A stretch of DNA of 64,000 bases from Hermatobates lingyangjiaoensis (taxonomy: Eukaryota > Arthropoda > Insecta > Hemiptera > Hermatobatidae): assembly GCA_026182355.1 (NCBI GenBank), contig JAPFBL010000008.1, forward strand, positions 2,514,501 through 2,578,500, in the 5' to 3' direction. Below are positions 34,977 to 46,739 of this stretch, piece by piece (the first letter of the stretch is position 1; each line of letters starts with the position of its first letter). The notes under the pieces were generated by a model that worked only from the letters and a program-made list of their open reading frames with translations, ran no database searches and was not told the origin of the DNA. Both the position numbers and the translations under genes were made by a program.

Positions 34977-37022
34977 ATTTTTTGTTTAATTCGTCTTTTC
35001 TTTCTGCTTTTTAATGTATATTTATAGATATATATTATTTAATTCGTATATAATAATTCTTTTTTTATTAGATTTACATTTACTTTGTTGTCATTAACTT
35101 ATTATAAATAACACAAAATTCACGTTATTCGGATAATCCTTCAAGTTGTATCCTCTGAAGATTATTGGAATACGTCAAGAGCTTACTCTGTGGCTCAAGA
35201 GCTACCCTGAGGCTCTTTGAACACTTAGGGTGCATCCTCAGAAATTTGAGGATGCACCCTGAGGATTTTGACTAAGTGTACAAAATGCGTTGACGTTGTA
35301 TAAAATCTTTTATGTTACCTAGTGTTACTAGTGTTCCCTCGTTATTATCATTACTTTAACGACTTTTTGTTATCAATTGTAGCTATAAAAATGGTATTGT
35401 ATTTATTAGTCCAAAAGGAGGTAATAAAAGTGTTATGGATGAATTTAAAAAAAAAAGAAAGAATACTAGCTTCTAAGTTGTATAAGGAGGCTACTTAACT
35501 TCGGCGAGTGTTGACATTGTTTCTTCTTTTCAACAGCATCGGCCGCAATGTCTTAGTAGGGTGTTAGATTGTTTCTTTTAACAGTCCTTTTTTTCTCCTA
35601 GAGGATGGGGTGGTTTTTGCATGAAAAGGCCCAGGGGATTTGGCGGGTTTGGGAAATACATCGCGGACGCCGCTAAAAGGAAACGCCTGGTTTATATACC
35701 CCAGTGCTGACGGAGACACAGCCACTCTTACTCGAGAATTACACCCCACTTGTGCTCCTTCAGCCTTAATAAACATCCCCAGTGCAGCTCCAGAAACAAC
35801 ACTTTATTCCCAATAGACCAACATAAAAGACACCCCTTTCACTGCTGGCTCCGATAAGAGGCTATCGAATTTTCTCTCTTTCAAAATTACTTCATCCACT
35901 TATTTAAGCTTTGTTTAGGAACCAAACAAAAAGATCGCTCAAAGAATGTAAAATCTTTCTTCTTATATTGTATTCTTATACTCAAGTTATCGTATTTAAA
36001 GATAACTCTGGTTCTTTCTGTTCACTAAATATTTGCAAAATCACTTTTTCATTCTATTGTCAATATTTCAATGTGTTATATTCCAGCTATTAATACAAAT
36101 TTTACACATTTAAGAAAATTCACGACGACATTTATTGAATATATTTAAATCCAGTTTACCTTAAACATAATTTTCATCACATTCTTACATACAAAAAGCA
36201 ATAAAAATGTTAATCAATAAAATTCATAATCATGTAATGACAATAATTCGACGTTTTTAACGTTAGTTGATATACTAATCGTTTTTAAAGTTGTTTGGAC
36301 CTCAGAATGTAGCATACTCTTAGAATACACATCCAGGATTCCTTTTCAAAAGCCTTTTTCACTCGAACTAAATTGTTATTCATCTTTTAACGATTTTCTT
36401 TTTTTTATACCCCACAAGTAAATATGACCTGTTATATGGATTAACTAAATTATATTAATATTTGTGGGCCATACAATTTTATATGGTCATGAAAAGTTTA
36501 ATAAATCGATGAAAACTATTATAAATAAAGAAAATATAATAAATTGTATCAAACATTTTTTGAGTTCACTTAACTGCTCAAAACACCTTGGTTCTGCTTC
36601 AAATAAATGTTGCTATTCACATTAGTCTATTACATAACTAAAAATATAATCCTGAAACTGTGCAATGAAACAATATCAAAGACTAATAGCATTATTGAAA
36701 CACCATTCATAAAGGGCTACCTTGTTCTCTTAAAGCAGAACATTGCTTTTGTGGATGCAGCTAACTGTCTCTTATCTGGTTTTCCTAAGTTAGTCTTTAA
36801 TGTAGAAAGCATCCAACGTTTTTGTATACTTCTGAACAATTTAGTTTAATATTTGTATTGAATATATTTTTGAAACATAATTTCCTTTTTCATGAGATAG
36901 GTACAAGAAACGTTTTAGTCGGATACAGACCGTTATTCAGTTTTAAATCATTAGGAGAGCAGGCTGAATAAACTGAAGGGGAGTACCATGAAGCATTTCT
37001 CTTCTTATAATATCAAGATTAT
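34977..37022. other. noncoding DNA with one GC-richer island
   Basis: About 35480-35830 is GC-richer and carries a 70-codon minus-strand frame (35564-35776) with no recognisable domain. On the minus strand a TATATAAA motif occurs in the same island, but no initiator at the right distance. Nothing else is recognised. Confidence 0.4.
35227..35260. repeat. perfect 14-bp stem hairpin
   Basis: AGGGTGCATCCTCA (35227-35240), six-base loop, then TGAGGATGCACCCT (35247-35260). Related CCTGAGG pieces flank it. Its function is unknown. Confidence 0.9.
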
Positions 37023-37034
37023 AGCATATCATAT
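37023..37034. repeat. target-site duplication, left copy
   Basis: AGCATATCATAT, identical to 37460-37471 and flanking the truncated LINE between them. Confidence 0.9.
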
Positions 37035-37459
37035 CTAACTATCCCAATACATGACAGGACATGGGCCAGTTAAAGAATACCTGAGCAGGTTGAAACTAGC
37101 TCCTAGTCCATCATGCCCATGTAACGCGGAGACACCCCAATCTCTTAGACACTTGGTGTACGATTGCTGTTTGAGTGAACCACAAAGACTGGCTCTCATA
37201 CGTAAGGTCTTGGTGTGTGGAGAGGAGTGGCCCGTTAGGCCTTTCTCATTAATTAAAAAAAGGTTATTATTAGGAATTTGTAAAATTTTTGTACAGCATA
37301 GATATTTAAGAAAAAGATAATTAATGGTTGAATTATGAATGAATGTAAAATAAGTATTTTGTAGTGTTAATGAAAGAAGTATTGCGAACAATTTGACGAT
37401 GATGCATGTAATACATAGTGGAACATGCTGACATAAAATACAAAATTAAAAAAAAAAAA
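37035..37459 (+). mobile_element. 5'-truncated non-LTR retrotransposon (3' end only)
   Basis: A 425-bp insert runs from inside ORF2 to an A13 tail (about 37448-37460). It is flanked by perfect 12-bp duplications, the standard product of target-primed reverse transcription with 5' truncation. The coding part ends at 37320. Its C-terminal Cys/His region is like the one in the 57-60 kb LINE, but the sequence is clearly a different family. Confidence 0.9.
37039..37320 (+). pseudogene. LINE ORF2 C-terminal fragment with zinc knuckle
   Basis: The reading frame enters from the insertion boundary as LSQYMTGHGPVKEYLSRLK. It continues to a knuckle, CPCNAETPQSLRHLVYDC, of pattern Cys-x-Cys-x8-His-x4-Cys, then about 45 residues to the stop. 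TGHGP...YL.R.. followed by CPC...H...DC is a common end of R1/I/Jockey-type polyproteins. Only about 93 residues remain, so it cannot encode a functional enzyme. The first ATG (37051) is internal to the original protein. Confidence 0.85.
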
Positions 37460-37471
37460 AGCATATCATAT
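37460..37471. repeat. target-site duplication, right copy
   Basis: AGCATATCATAT, identical to 37023-37034. Its first A is shared with the end of the A tail. Confidence 0.9.
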
Positions 37472-39207
37472 ATATAGAATCTTTGAATATTCAGAGTATC
37501 GAATAAGTCATCCACAACTAATCACCACGATAGGGATTATAGGCTCCCTTTGAACAGCCTCTAAAAGTCCCAATTCCAATAGTGCTAGATATTATATTTC
37601 TCTAACTATTCTTAATTTAATTTCAATTCTTAAATTGAAATTGGGGTATTAACAGTAAGTGTTATAGGAGTTGGTTACTTATTGCAAATGCTATAAGCAG
37701 TTATTACGTCCGATGTAATAACTGTATAAGTGACTTTATCTGAGCTCTAACAGGGTTTTTCCATTTTTATAAAGCTATATTTGTTCAACAAATAAAAAAA
37801 ATAGAAACTTACTTTTTGTTATGATAACAAAAGTGGGTGGGAAAGAGAAATAAAAAAAAACAGGTGGAGTAATGGGGTTGGTTGTTTAGAGGAAATCAAA
37901 TCAAAGAGAGAGTTAAGGGACAAGGAGCCGGACCGGTAAAGACGTCGTTAGTGGCAGCGGGGAGTCAGCAAGTCCGTTGACATTTGCCAACCACCTGACA
38001 TTCACGGAGGCCTTCGACACAACGCCACCTTATTAGGCAGTTCCGTGTCTCCCCTCAAATGACAACCCTTTGCGGCCTTCGCAACTCTTCATTACGTCTC
38101 CCAATAATGTCACCTCTTATGTTTTCACTTTCTTCAACATTTATATTGTTTTTTTTATTGGTCGTTAATAAAAATTATCAACATTAAAGTATTATTCCAG
38201 TTAGTTATAATCTATGGGACTCTACACTCAATAGGAATATAAGCAAACACTCTATCAAGACCTGGTGGAGAGCACCCAGTGCTCTCCGTACGGCTATTCT
38301 AGTCTTGTATACCTTGGGCACAAGGTCCTTAATAAAGAAATTTTCAAGTCCATTAACCACCAATTCATTGACTTTTTCTATATTGCTACCGATATTTTGA
38401 TAAATATAATCAAAATACAAACATACAGGTTGAAACAATTAAAAATAACTAATACGCAACACTCAGTACTAGTTTTACAAAAATATGACACAAGTTTATA
38501 ATTTTATAATGAACACTATTTACTATTTTACTTGTGGAAGTTCACATTATAAGAATAAAGGTAAACAAAGCCTTTAGCTCATTAAAATTCTTTACAGCAA
38601 GCAATATATGTCAGTGATTCATGTAGCCATCTTCAGCCTGTGTATCAGATTCTCACACTAGAAATTACAAAAAAACTCCTACAACACCACATAACTTCAC
38701 ATAACTTTTTTGCGTGTTATATTCCTAACATAAATTCTTCTCCTAGCAACAAATACATTTCATTCCCATGATTTATGTTATATAATCTTCATTAGAACGA
38801 CTTTTATAATGGTTAAAATACCAAAAAAAAATTATATCAAATGTTTACAAAGCTCTAGGCTAGTGAACAATGGGAAAACAGAAAAGTTGTGTCGAATCGT
38901 TGGACGTTCATCTGTCGATATTTATATCACGTGCTTTAATATATATATAAGCAATCAATAAAAGGACTATACAAACTAATACACTATATTCATAGAACGA
39001 AAACACATAAAAAGGATCACAAAAACTCGCTAGTATATTTTGACAGCCTCGTTATCAGATACAAAGAGTCGCTCCAAAGACAAAGAAGGACTGGACAACG
39101 AGATAGTCCAGATGTAGTACTGAGTTGTAATTTTATTTAATTCTGTTCATTCTGTAAATTTAGTTTATATATATTTCTTATTCTTGACCCTTTTATCTTC
39201 ATAAACA
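37472..39207. other. noncoding DNA with a GC-richer island
   Basis: About 37860-38110 is GC-richer and non-repetitive (GGAGCCGGACCGGTAAAGACG, in two pieces, and neighbouring CG-containing words). It could be a conserved noncoding segment or an exon. No gene model is supported. Confidence 0.4.
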
Positions 39208-39255
39208 TTTTGTAATGTTTAAAGTTTTATTGTCATAGACCGAAATAATTTTAAT

Positions 39256-39380
39256 ATTGAAGAGACATTTATATAATATAAGTTATTTATATATACCTAA
39301 ATGGGACATTATATATTATATACCAGAGAAGTATGATATTATGTTTACTTATCGTAAAATTGAGTGTAGGCCATTCCAGA
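39256..39380 (+). mobile_element. family P right terminus in block A
   Basis: Contains GGGACATTATATATTATATA, a TTATGTTTACTTATCGTAAA stretch and GAGTGTAGGCCATTCCAG, then a T run, matching the last about 120 bp of the full copies. The duplicate is at about 43927-44051. Confidence 0.75.
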
Positions 39381-42189
39381 TTTTTTTTATTACTAAACCA
39401 CAGATATTGGAGCAGATAGTAAATCGAATTGGGGATATCGGACAAGAATGTTTCACAATTTAGACTGGAGTTTAAACTGTTTAGTTTTTTTACACAGGTA
39501 CCAGCAATCATTAGATTTATACTATTTATTATAACACATCTGATATCAGAGAGTAGAATGTTATGTTACTGGTTCAATAAGCCAATAGTATAATATTCAA
39601 CTGGTTTATTGTAGTAGATATGCTACTAAACATCTATTTTACAATGCTACATATATCACTACCTCATTCTCCAAAATCACCCTGCTATAAAGCCGATTTA
39701 TTTACTACTAAAATTCCTCATAAACATATTTGAATACAATTCAACTCTAAATAAACATCTCGAAAATATATAATACACTCTGTACTTTATCATTTACTTT
39801 ATCTAACTTCATACATGTACTTTATCTATACTTTACTCATAGAATCATAATACATACATGTATTAAAACCAAATTTTAAATTACATTTCATTTTAAGTCG
39901 CATAATATGTTACCAATAAAAAATTATTTTCTCTTATATCACTTTGACTGTTAAAACAAAAAAATAATATACAACTTGTATATGCTATAAACACTAGCTT
40001 ATTAAGAACCTTAGGCTGAGAACATCACTTTCATCTAGCAGTGCATCAGACAATAACTGAAATGTGTAACAACAATAACACAAAAATGCAGCTAACCGCC
40101 ATTTTCATTAACTTGTTTCAGTTCACTGCAGCACTTAGACATTTGACCAAGTACATTTATTTTAAGTATTTCCTTTCTTCATTGTTCCTTTTTAAGACTT
40201 CATAGTTTTTCACCAAGATCCCTTTTTCTGTAATAATTACCAACTACTTTGTATAATCTTATAGAAAAAAAAAAACTTTTTGTTCACTCGTAATGTTAAC
40301 GGTTCTACGTGAGATTTTTTTTTTTTCTTTGAATTTTGTATTTCAACTTTACGCATAGCTTTTCCTTACAAAACACGAAGATCACTTTAATTTAATGTTT
40401 TAAGTAACTGCCATAAATAACTGCTACAACAGGGACAATCAGCTCATATGATGAGTGTAATATGTAACGCCTTGACTGTGACTACCTCCCTAATATCTTT
40501 TCATTTACATTATAAACCATCTAAATCTTCAATAAGAAACACCACATCGTTGTCATACTTTAAAAAATGAACTTTTATATACAAATAAAGTTCATTTATA
40601 CTTAAATCTATACTTTACAAGAGACCTAATTCCATTGTCTTATCTGAACTTACTCATGTTTTTGATTACTCAGATTTTGAAGGCTCTCACTATCTCTGTC
40701 AACCTGACCTAGTCTTTATTGCTTAAGTTATAAGGTTTCTGTACTTATTACCTATACATTACAAGGCTTTAGAACTTATGTCTAATTTATTGCAAAATAT
40801 TAGTTCTTATTAATTGTGGATCATCAGATTCATTTAAAACATGCAATTGAAATGGTGAGAAATACTGTTCTCCGCGCTACGATGATTGTCTAGAGAAAAT
40901 GTTGCGATCGATTTAGATGTACCAGTTAAGACATATAATTGTCAGGCTTATATTTCCTGATTTGTTCAAGAACTCAAATGTTTTTGTGTACTGAAGCATA
41001 ATAAAGAGGTTGTTTTGCTACTACTTTTGTGTCACATTTTCAGTCATTGAAGAAGCATAAAATGTTGTGATTAGATATTGCCCAAATACCAATATTTCAT
41101 CAGTTTAGAATGTTGTAAAGGGTATTATAAAATTAGATATTAATAAAGATCTGACAAGAGCAAAATGGGAAATTTTAAGAAAATAAGATTCCTCATAAAT
41201 GGTAACACTAATTATATTATTTCCTTGTTTAACAGTTATAAGAGACCAAACATGTAGATTTGCTTTATTTGCAACTTGGTACACTAATGTCAAGGACAAT
41301 TAACACCATTTCAAATCAGTTACCATTCAAAATCTGGAAAAAACAAACAAGCAACAAACAAGGGTTCCAATAAAGATCGGAGGAGGGAGGATAATGAATC
41401 TAGTGAATGCACTGTAAAGATATTTTTCAGCTCACTTCACCAGTTATAGGTTGTTTTTTATTCAAAATTGCTGGATTTCCACAATTGCTGTTCAAATTGT
41501 GAAAAGAAATGTACGGTGAGGCTGTCGTCTCCTGTGTGTTTCTCGATAGATTGCACAACGACTGTTAACTGTTCTCACTCGGATAAGTCAGTGCCTAACC
41601 TTCCATGAATCTTATGCACGTCACTGCAAGCCAGCCCGCACTGGCTTGATATTATTCTCATAGAACATGAGAAATATTGTATGAATTCATCCTAGTATTT
41701 AGAATGGTTGTCTAGTAAAAGTGTTGACATAATTTTTAACATATCTAATTCTCTTAGATGAATGGGTCTTAGCGTGCTTAAGAACTCCATTTTTGCAAAA
41801 CACCCCAGCTTTTTCAGGTGTTGCACCTCATGAATGAATGAAGAAGAAAGCAGATAACACCTGAGCAGAACAATCAACCTAATTTAGTTTAAGAAGTTCA
41901 TTCTAACGGAATTTACAGTTAAATATAAATACTATATCTTTGAAAGTTGAATTCATAAATAAATATACAATATCTATTCTGAACTTGTTTTCTTAACTAT
42001 CACTTTTGCAAGATGCAATTAACATCTTATGAAGAATGCAAAACCAATTTTGAAGAGGGGGAATAACTTCAATTACATTCAGTCTGAGAGCAAGGCATTG
42101 ATTAAAGAATAGATGAAATTCATAATTCTATCACAATAGCCGCATTAAAATGAAACCAAGATCACCTCAACATGGTGATTATCAACGAG

Positions 42190-42232
42190 TTTGATATTAT
42201 GTTTATTTACAAAGTTGAGTGTAGGCCATTCC
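42190..42232 (+). mobile_element. family P right terminus in block C
   Basis: TTTGATATTATGTTTATTTA, then AAAGTTGAGTGTAGG and CCATTCCAG. The T run that follows other copies is missing here. The duplicate is at about 50785-50828. Confidence 0.6.
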
Positions 42233-43878
42233 AGGTTTCAATGTTTGAGGTAGCGTTAACTTCATTATATGTAAATATACGTGAATGAGGTTGTTTGACA
42301 ATATTTAACACTATATGTAAATATAAGTTTTTAAAATATATGAAATAAATCTTTGGAAGTCTTAAAATCGCCTATATGATTTATGAAAAGTGGCAGACTT
42401 AAGAAAAGATTGGATAATGTTGGATAAATTTCAAAATATATAATAGGAAATGAATTTGATTTTAGAGTGTTGGTAAGAACAAGGTGCATTATGTGGTACT
42501 AGAAGAAGTAGATATGTCGAGTCGTGGAGAATTGAGTGGAAGCATGCAAGGGGTTTGAAAGCGAATGATAGATGTGTAAAAGTTGGCCAAGTGCTCGGGC
42601 CCAGATTGTGATAGATCACCTCCCGTCAACTGTCTTTTTTTTTCAATTCCTTCCCTTAGGTGGCTAAATTTAATTTATGCTACACAACATATCACTAGAA
42701 AAAGTAACAACATATCGCTAATGTCACCCTTGGCGCTAATGGCTCATCTTTCTTAAAAATGTCCACATAAAGAGTGACAAATATTTATAAAAACACATTC
42801 TTCTTTGATTCAAAAGCCATTTACAAAGGCAACATACAGTAAACACAAAAACATAAATAATTCAAAATATACCAGCAATACAAAACGTATTAAGTACATT
42901 AATATAGTTTCAATCACAAATATTTCATATGTTTTATAGTAGGATATTATATTGTGTAATACATCATATGTATTATATAGAAACAAAGTTTCACAAAAAA
43001 CACGTGAAACAAAAATCAACGCCCAAATCACAAAACAAATCTGAAAAATGACTAAGATCTTTCAACCGTAACAAGAAGTCTTTGTCAAAGTCAAATCTAT
43101 CTCGGTTGAGATTTGACTCTGACGAAGACCGCTTGTTATGACTGAAAGATTTTGATTCTATTTCTGAATTCATACTCAGTGACGTTGAGTTCATAAATCA
43201 GTGGTTTGGGTGTTAAGCATTATATGAAATATACTGTCTTAGCTCATTTTAACTCAGGATTGTTAATATGTAATTTTTGAATCTAGAAATTGAAAGTCTT
43301 TCTTTCTCTACTTTAAATATTAAATAATTACTTTATTAAAACATTCATACATTAAAAAAAAAGTTCTGTAAAAGTATTTTGATATGTACGTAAATATGGA
43401 AAGTACAGCTCAAACCATTGCAACTAAGTAACTTAGTAATTTAGTTGTATAAATTAATGCAATTGAACAACGGTCACGATAAATTTTATATAACATTCCT
43501 GATTAATTTATTACTATTTTTAATACCTAAAAACTTTTATGAATTACAATTATAAATGAAATAAATAAAATTGGAATGGCTATTCGAGTTAGTGATATCT
43601 TTTGTCTTCTCATCTTGCACAAATATAAATATTGTTTTTAGTATTCCTGAGCAGGATATCCAAGTTTGATTTTGAATACTTTGATTCTTCCTCGAATACA
43701 TATTTTCACAAAAGAACACCCACATCATAATGAAAATTCTTAGTGTACAGGATTTTCTGTTAAGTTGTTTTTTTCGTAAGAAGAATACATATTGAATGTA
43801 TGTTCTCCCTAACGTTGGTAATCTTAGCAAAATATAAGTTACTGGAAGACTATGGTTTTGCAAGTGAACGGCATGCCG

Positions 43879-45356
43879 TTTTGTAATGTTTAAAGTTTTA
43901 TTGTCATAGACCGAAATAATTTTAATATTGAAGAGACATTTATATAATATAAGTTATTTATATATACCTAAATGGGACATTATATATTATATACCAGAGA
44001 AGTATGATATTATGTTTACTTATCGTAAAATTGAGTGTAGGCCATTCCAGATTTTTTTTATTACTAAACCACAGATATTGGAGCAGATAGTAAATCGAAT
44101 TGGGGATATCGGACAAGAATGTTTCACAATTTAGACTGGAGTTTAAACTGTTTAGTTTTTTTACACAGGTACCAGCAATCATTAGATTTATACTATTTAT
44201 TATAACACATCTGATATCAGAGAGTAGAATGTTATGTTACTGGTTCAATAAGCCAATAGTATAATATTCAACTGGTTTATTGTAGTAGATATGCTACTAA
44301 ACATCTATTTTACAATGCTACATATATCACTACCTCATTCTCCAAAATCACCCTGCTATAAAGCCGATTTATTTACTACTAAAATTCCTCATAAACATAT
44401 TTGAATACAATTCAACTCTAAATAAACATCTCGAAAATATATAATACACTCTGTAAGTTTTTAAATGACTTACATGCTATTATTTCGCCAATGATTTTGA
44501 TTTGTAAAATTCATCTATACTTTACTCATAGAATCATAATACATACATGTATTAAAACCAAATTTTAAATTACATTTCATTTTAAGTCGCATAATATGTT
44601 ACCAATAAAAAATTATTTTCTCTTATATCACTTTGACTGTTAAAACAAAAAAATAATATACAACTTGTATATGCTATAAACACTAGCTTATTAAGAACCT
44701 TAGGCTGAGAACATCACTTTCATCTAGCAGTGCATCAGACAATAACTGAAATGTGTAACAACAATAACACAAAAATGCAGCTAACCGCCATTTTCATTAA
44801 CTTGTTTCAGTTCACTGCAGCACTTAGACATTTGACCAACTACATTTATTTTAAGTATTTCCTTTCTTCATTGTTCCTTTTTAAGACTTCATAGTTTTTC
44901 ACCAAGATCCCTTTTTCTGTAATAATTACCAACTACTTTGTATAATCTTATAGAAAAAAAAAAACTTTTTGTTCACTCGTAATGTTAACGGTTCTACGTG
45001 AGATTTTTTTTTTTTCTTTGAATTTTGTATTTCAACTTTACGCATAGCTTTTCCTTACAAAACACGAAGATCACTTTAATTTAATGTTTTAAGTAACTGC
45101 CATAAATAACTGCTACAACAGGGACAATCAGCTCATATGATGAGTGTAATATGTAACGCCTTGACTGTGACTACCTCCCTAATATCTTTTCATTTACATT
45201 ATAAACCATCTAAATCTTCAATAAGAAACACCACATCGTTGTCATACTTTAAAAAATGAACTTTTATATACAAATAAAGTTCATTTATACTTAAATCTAT
45301 ACTTTACAAGAGACCTAATTCCATTGTCTTATCTGAACTTACTCATGTTTTTGATT
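43879..45356 (+). repeat. segmental duplication copy 2, block A'
   Basis: A near-identical copy of 39208-40667. The main difference is at about 44454-44515, where this copy has a 60- to 70-base stretch replacing a shorter one in copy 1, and a base change near 44840. The left junction GCATGCC-G-TTTTGTAATG joins the end of block C directly to the start of block A'. Confidence 0.95.
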
Positions 45357-45616
45357 GTATAAGAACATGCTTCCTTTTTGTCATAAGCTACTTTTTTATT
45401 ATATAATATATTTTATAACAGTTTTTTTATTATAAAACTACTCTTTTCCGTATTTGTTTCTAACAACTGTGAATTGAACCAGCAACAACAAAATTTTAAA
45501 CTAGTTCAAATTAAATGAGATATTGTCAATAGATAAGTATATTTCATTTTAAATCATATAATATGTTATCAATCAAAAACTACTTTCTCTTAAGTCACTT
45601 AGATCATTAAAATAAA

Positions 45617-46140
45617 AAATCTGGAGTGGCCTACACTCAACTTTACTATAAGTGAACTTAATATAAAACTTCTTGGGTATATAATTTATATGTCTCATTT
45701 AGGTATAATATGAATGTGTAAATGGAAAAGATTTATTAGTCTTTCAATCTTGTAGGTAGTACTGATAGTGACTTATCCACTTATCAATATACACACTTAC
45801 TTTTATATATCACAATAACAACCGCCGTAATAACATTTTTAAAAAGCGAAATTGAAGATTTTGTGTTACAAAATAATCTCTTACAGGAGGACACGTCTTC
45901 TGTTTCAATAGCCATTGGATCACTAGCATAATTTATGTGATCTTCTTCTACACTGAAGATTTAAGACAAAGTTTCCCATTTAAAACATAAAAATATTCCT
46001 ATTTTCCAAATCAATGTAAATAAATGAAAAAAGAATCTGGCAAATATAGCTGGTGATCCATTAGTCCAGGATGAAAATCCCCTTATATTGTTTACTCCGA
46101 GTTGCACTTTAAATGTTGTTATTTTATGAAACGTTATTTT
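45617..46140 (-). mobile_element. family P fragment with internal deletion
   Basis: On the plus strand it starts CTGGAGTGGCCTACACTC and then ACTTTACTATAAGTGA, the inverted right terminus. It continues through blocks matching the right third of the full copies, then jumps near 46000 to a block (GCAAATATAGCTGGTGATC) that lies much further in. The left end is missing. Confidence 0.75.
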
Positions 46141-46484
46141 CAAAGGATAATTTCATGAAATCATTTTCAAAATATTCTCAAATCATTTCAAAGGATAATT
46201 TCATAAACTCATTTTCAAAATATTCTTGTAATAATCAGTTTAAAACGATGTTCAGTGAGAATGCGTTCGACTTTTATTAGTGATAATTTTCTTTGAACAT
46301 TGAAAATAATTCCATTGAAAATAAATTTTAAATGAATTACCATGTCCTCTGTACCAACTATTCAACAGCAAAGTGAATTTGTTAGCATACAGTTCTAGAA
46401 ATCAGTGCATCAATATATCACAAAGAGGATGGTTTATTCAATTACTATGAAATTAAAAAACCACCCTCATGACGCAGCTTACAT

Positions 46485-46730
46485 GTAGGAAATTTTGAAA
46501 TGTAAATATACTCTCAAGCTCCTTTAGTGTATAATTTCCCATTTTAACATAATATAAATGTCTATAAGGCAATGAGTAATAATATTTCATACAGATAGAG
46601 ACTGTACAGATACTGATTCACCCAGTTATCAATATATATACTCATATTTGATTATGCATTGATATTTGACAACTGATACGTATAATATTCTTGATATTAC
46701 TACAGAAATAACATTTTGGCAACGCCAAAG
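46485..46730 (-). mobile_element. decayed family P remnant next to a full copy
   Basis: Contains blocks resembling the right third of family P (TTCCCATTTTAACATAATAT, ACTACAGAAATAACATTTTG and GCCAAAG) but with many changes. It stops where the full copy at 46740 begins, which is consistent with insertion of a younger copy into an older one. Confidence 0.55.
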
Positions 46731-46739
46731 AAAAAAAAT

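Larger units (their letters stand above)
39208..43878 (+). repeat. 4.67-kb segmental duplication, copy 1 (blocks A and C)
   Basis: Block A, 39208-40667, is repeated at 43879-45356. Block C, 40680-43877, is repeated at 49276-52472. Within copy 1 the two blocks are separated by only 12 bases (40668-40679). Copy 2 begins directly after copy 1, so this is a head-to-tail tandem duplication. The copies are almost identical, and differences are isolated: an A-run length change near 41340, one base near 40150, and a replaced stretch at about 39784-39830. Both copies include right-terminal fragments of family P (39256-39380 and about 42190-42232). No gene is recognised. A Ser-rich 67-codon minus frame (42991-43194) is present in both copies. 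Confidence 0.95.

Noticed and set aside
35564..35776. 70-codon minus-strand gene in a GC-richer island with a TATA-like motif
   Set aside because: No initiator at the right distance, no recognisable domain and no splice context. Kept only as an uncharacterised island.
39257..39511. Identical small frames at 39257/43928, 41105/49701 and 43537/52132 as conserved genes
   Set aside because: Their identity is due to the recent tandem duplication of the whole segment, so it is no evidence of coding constraint.
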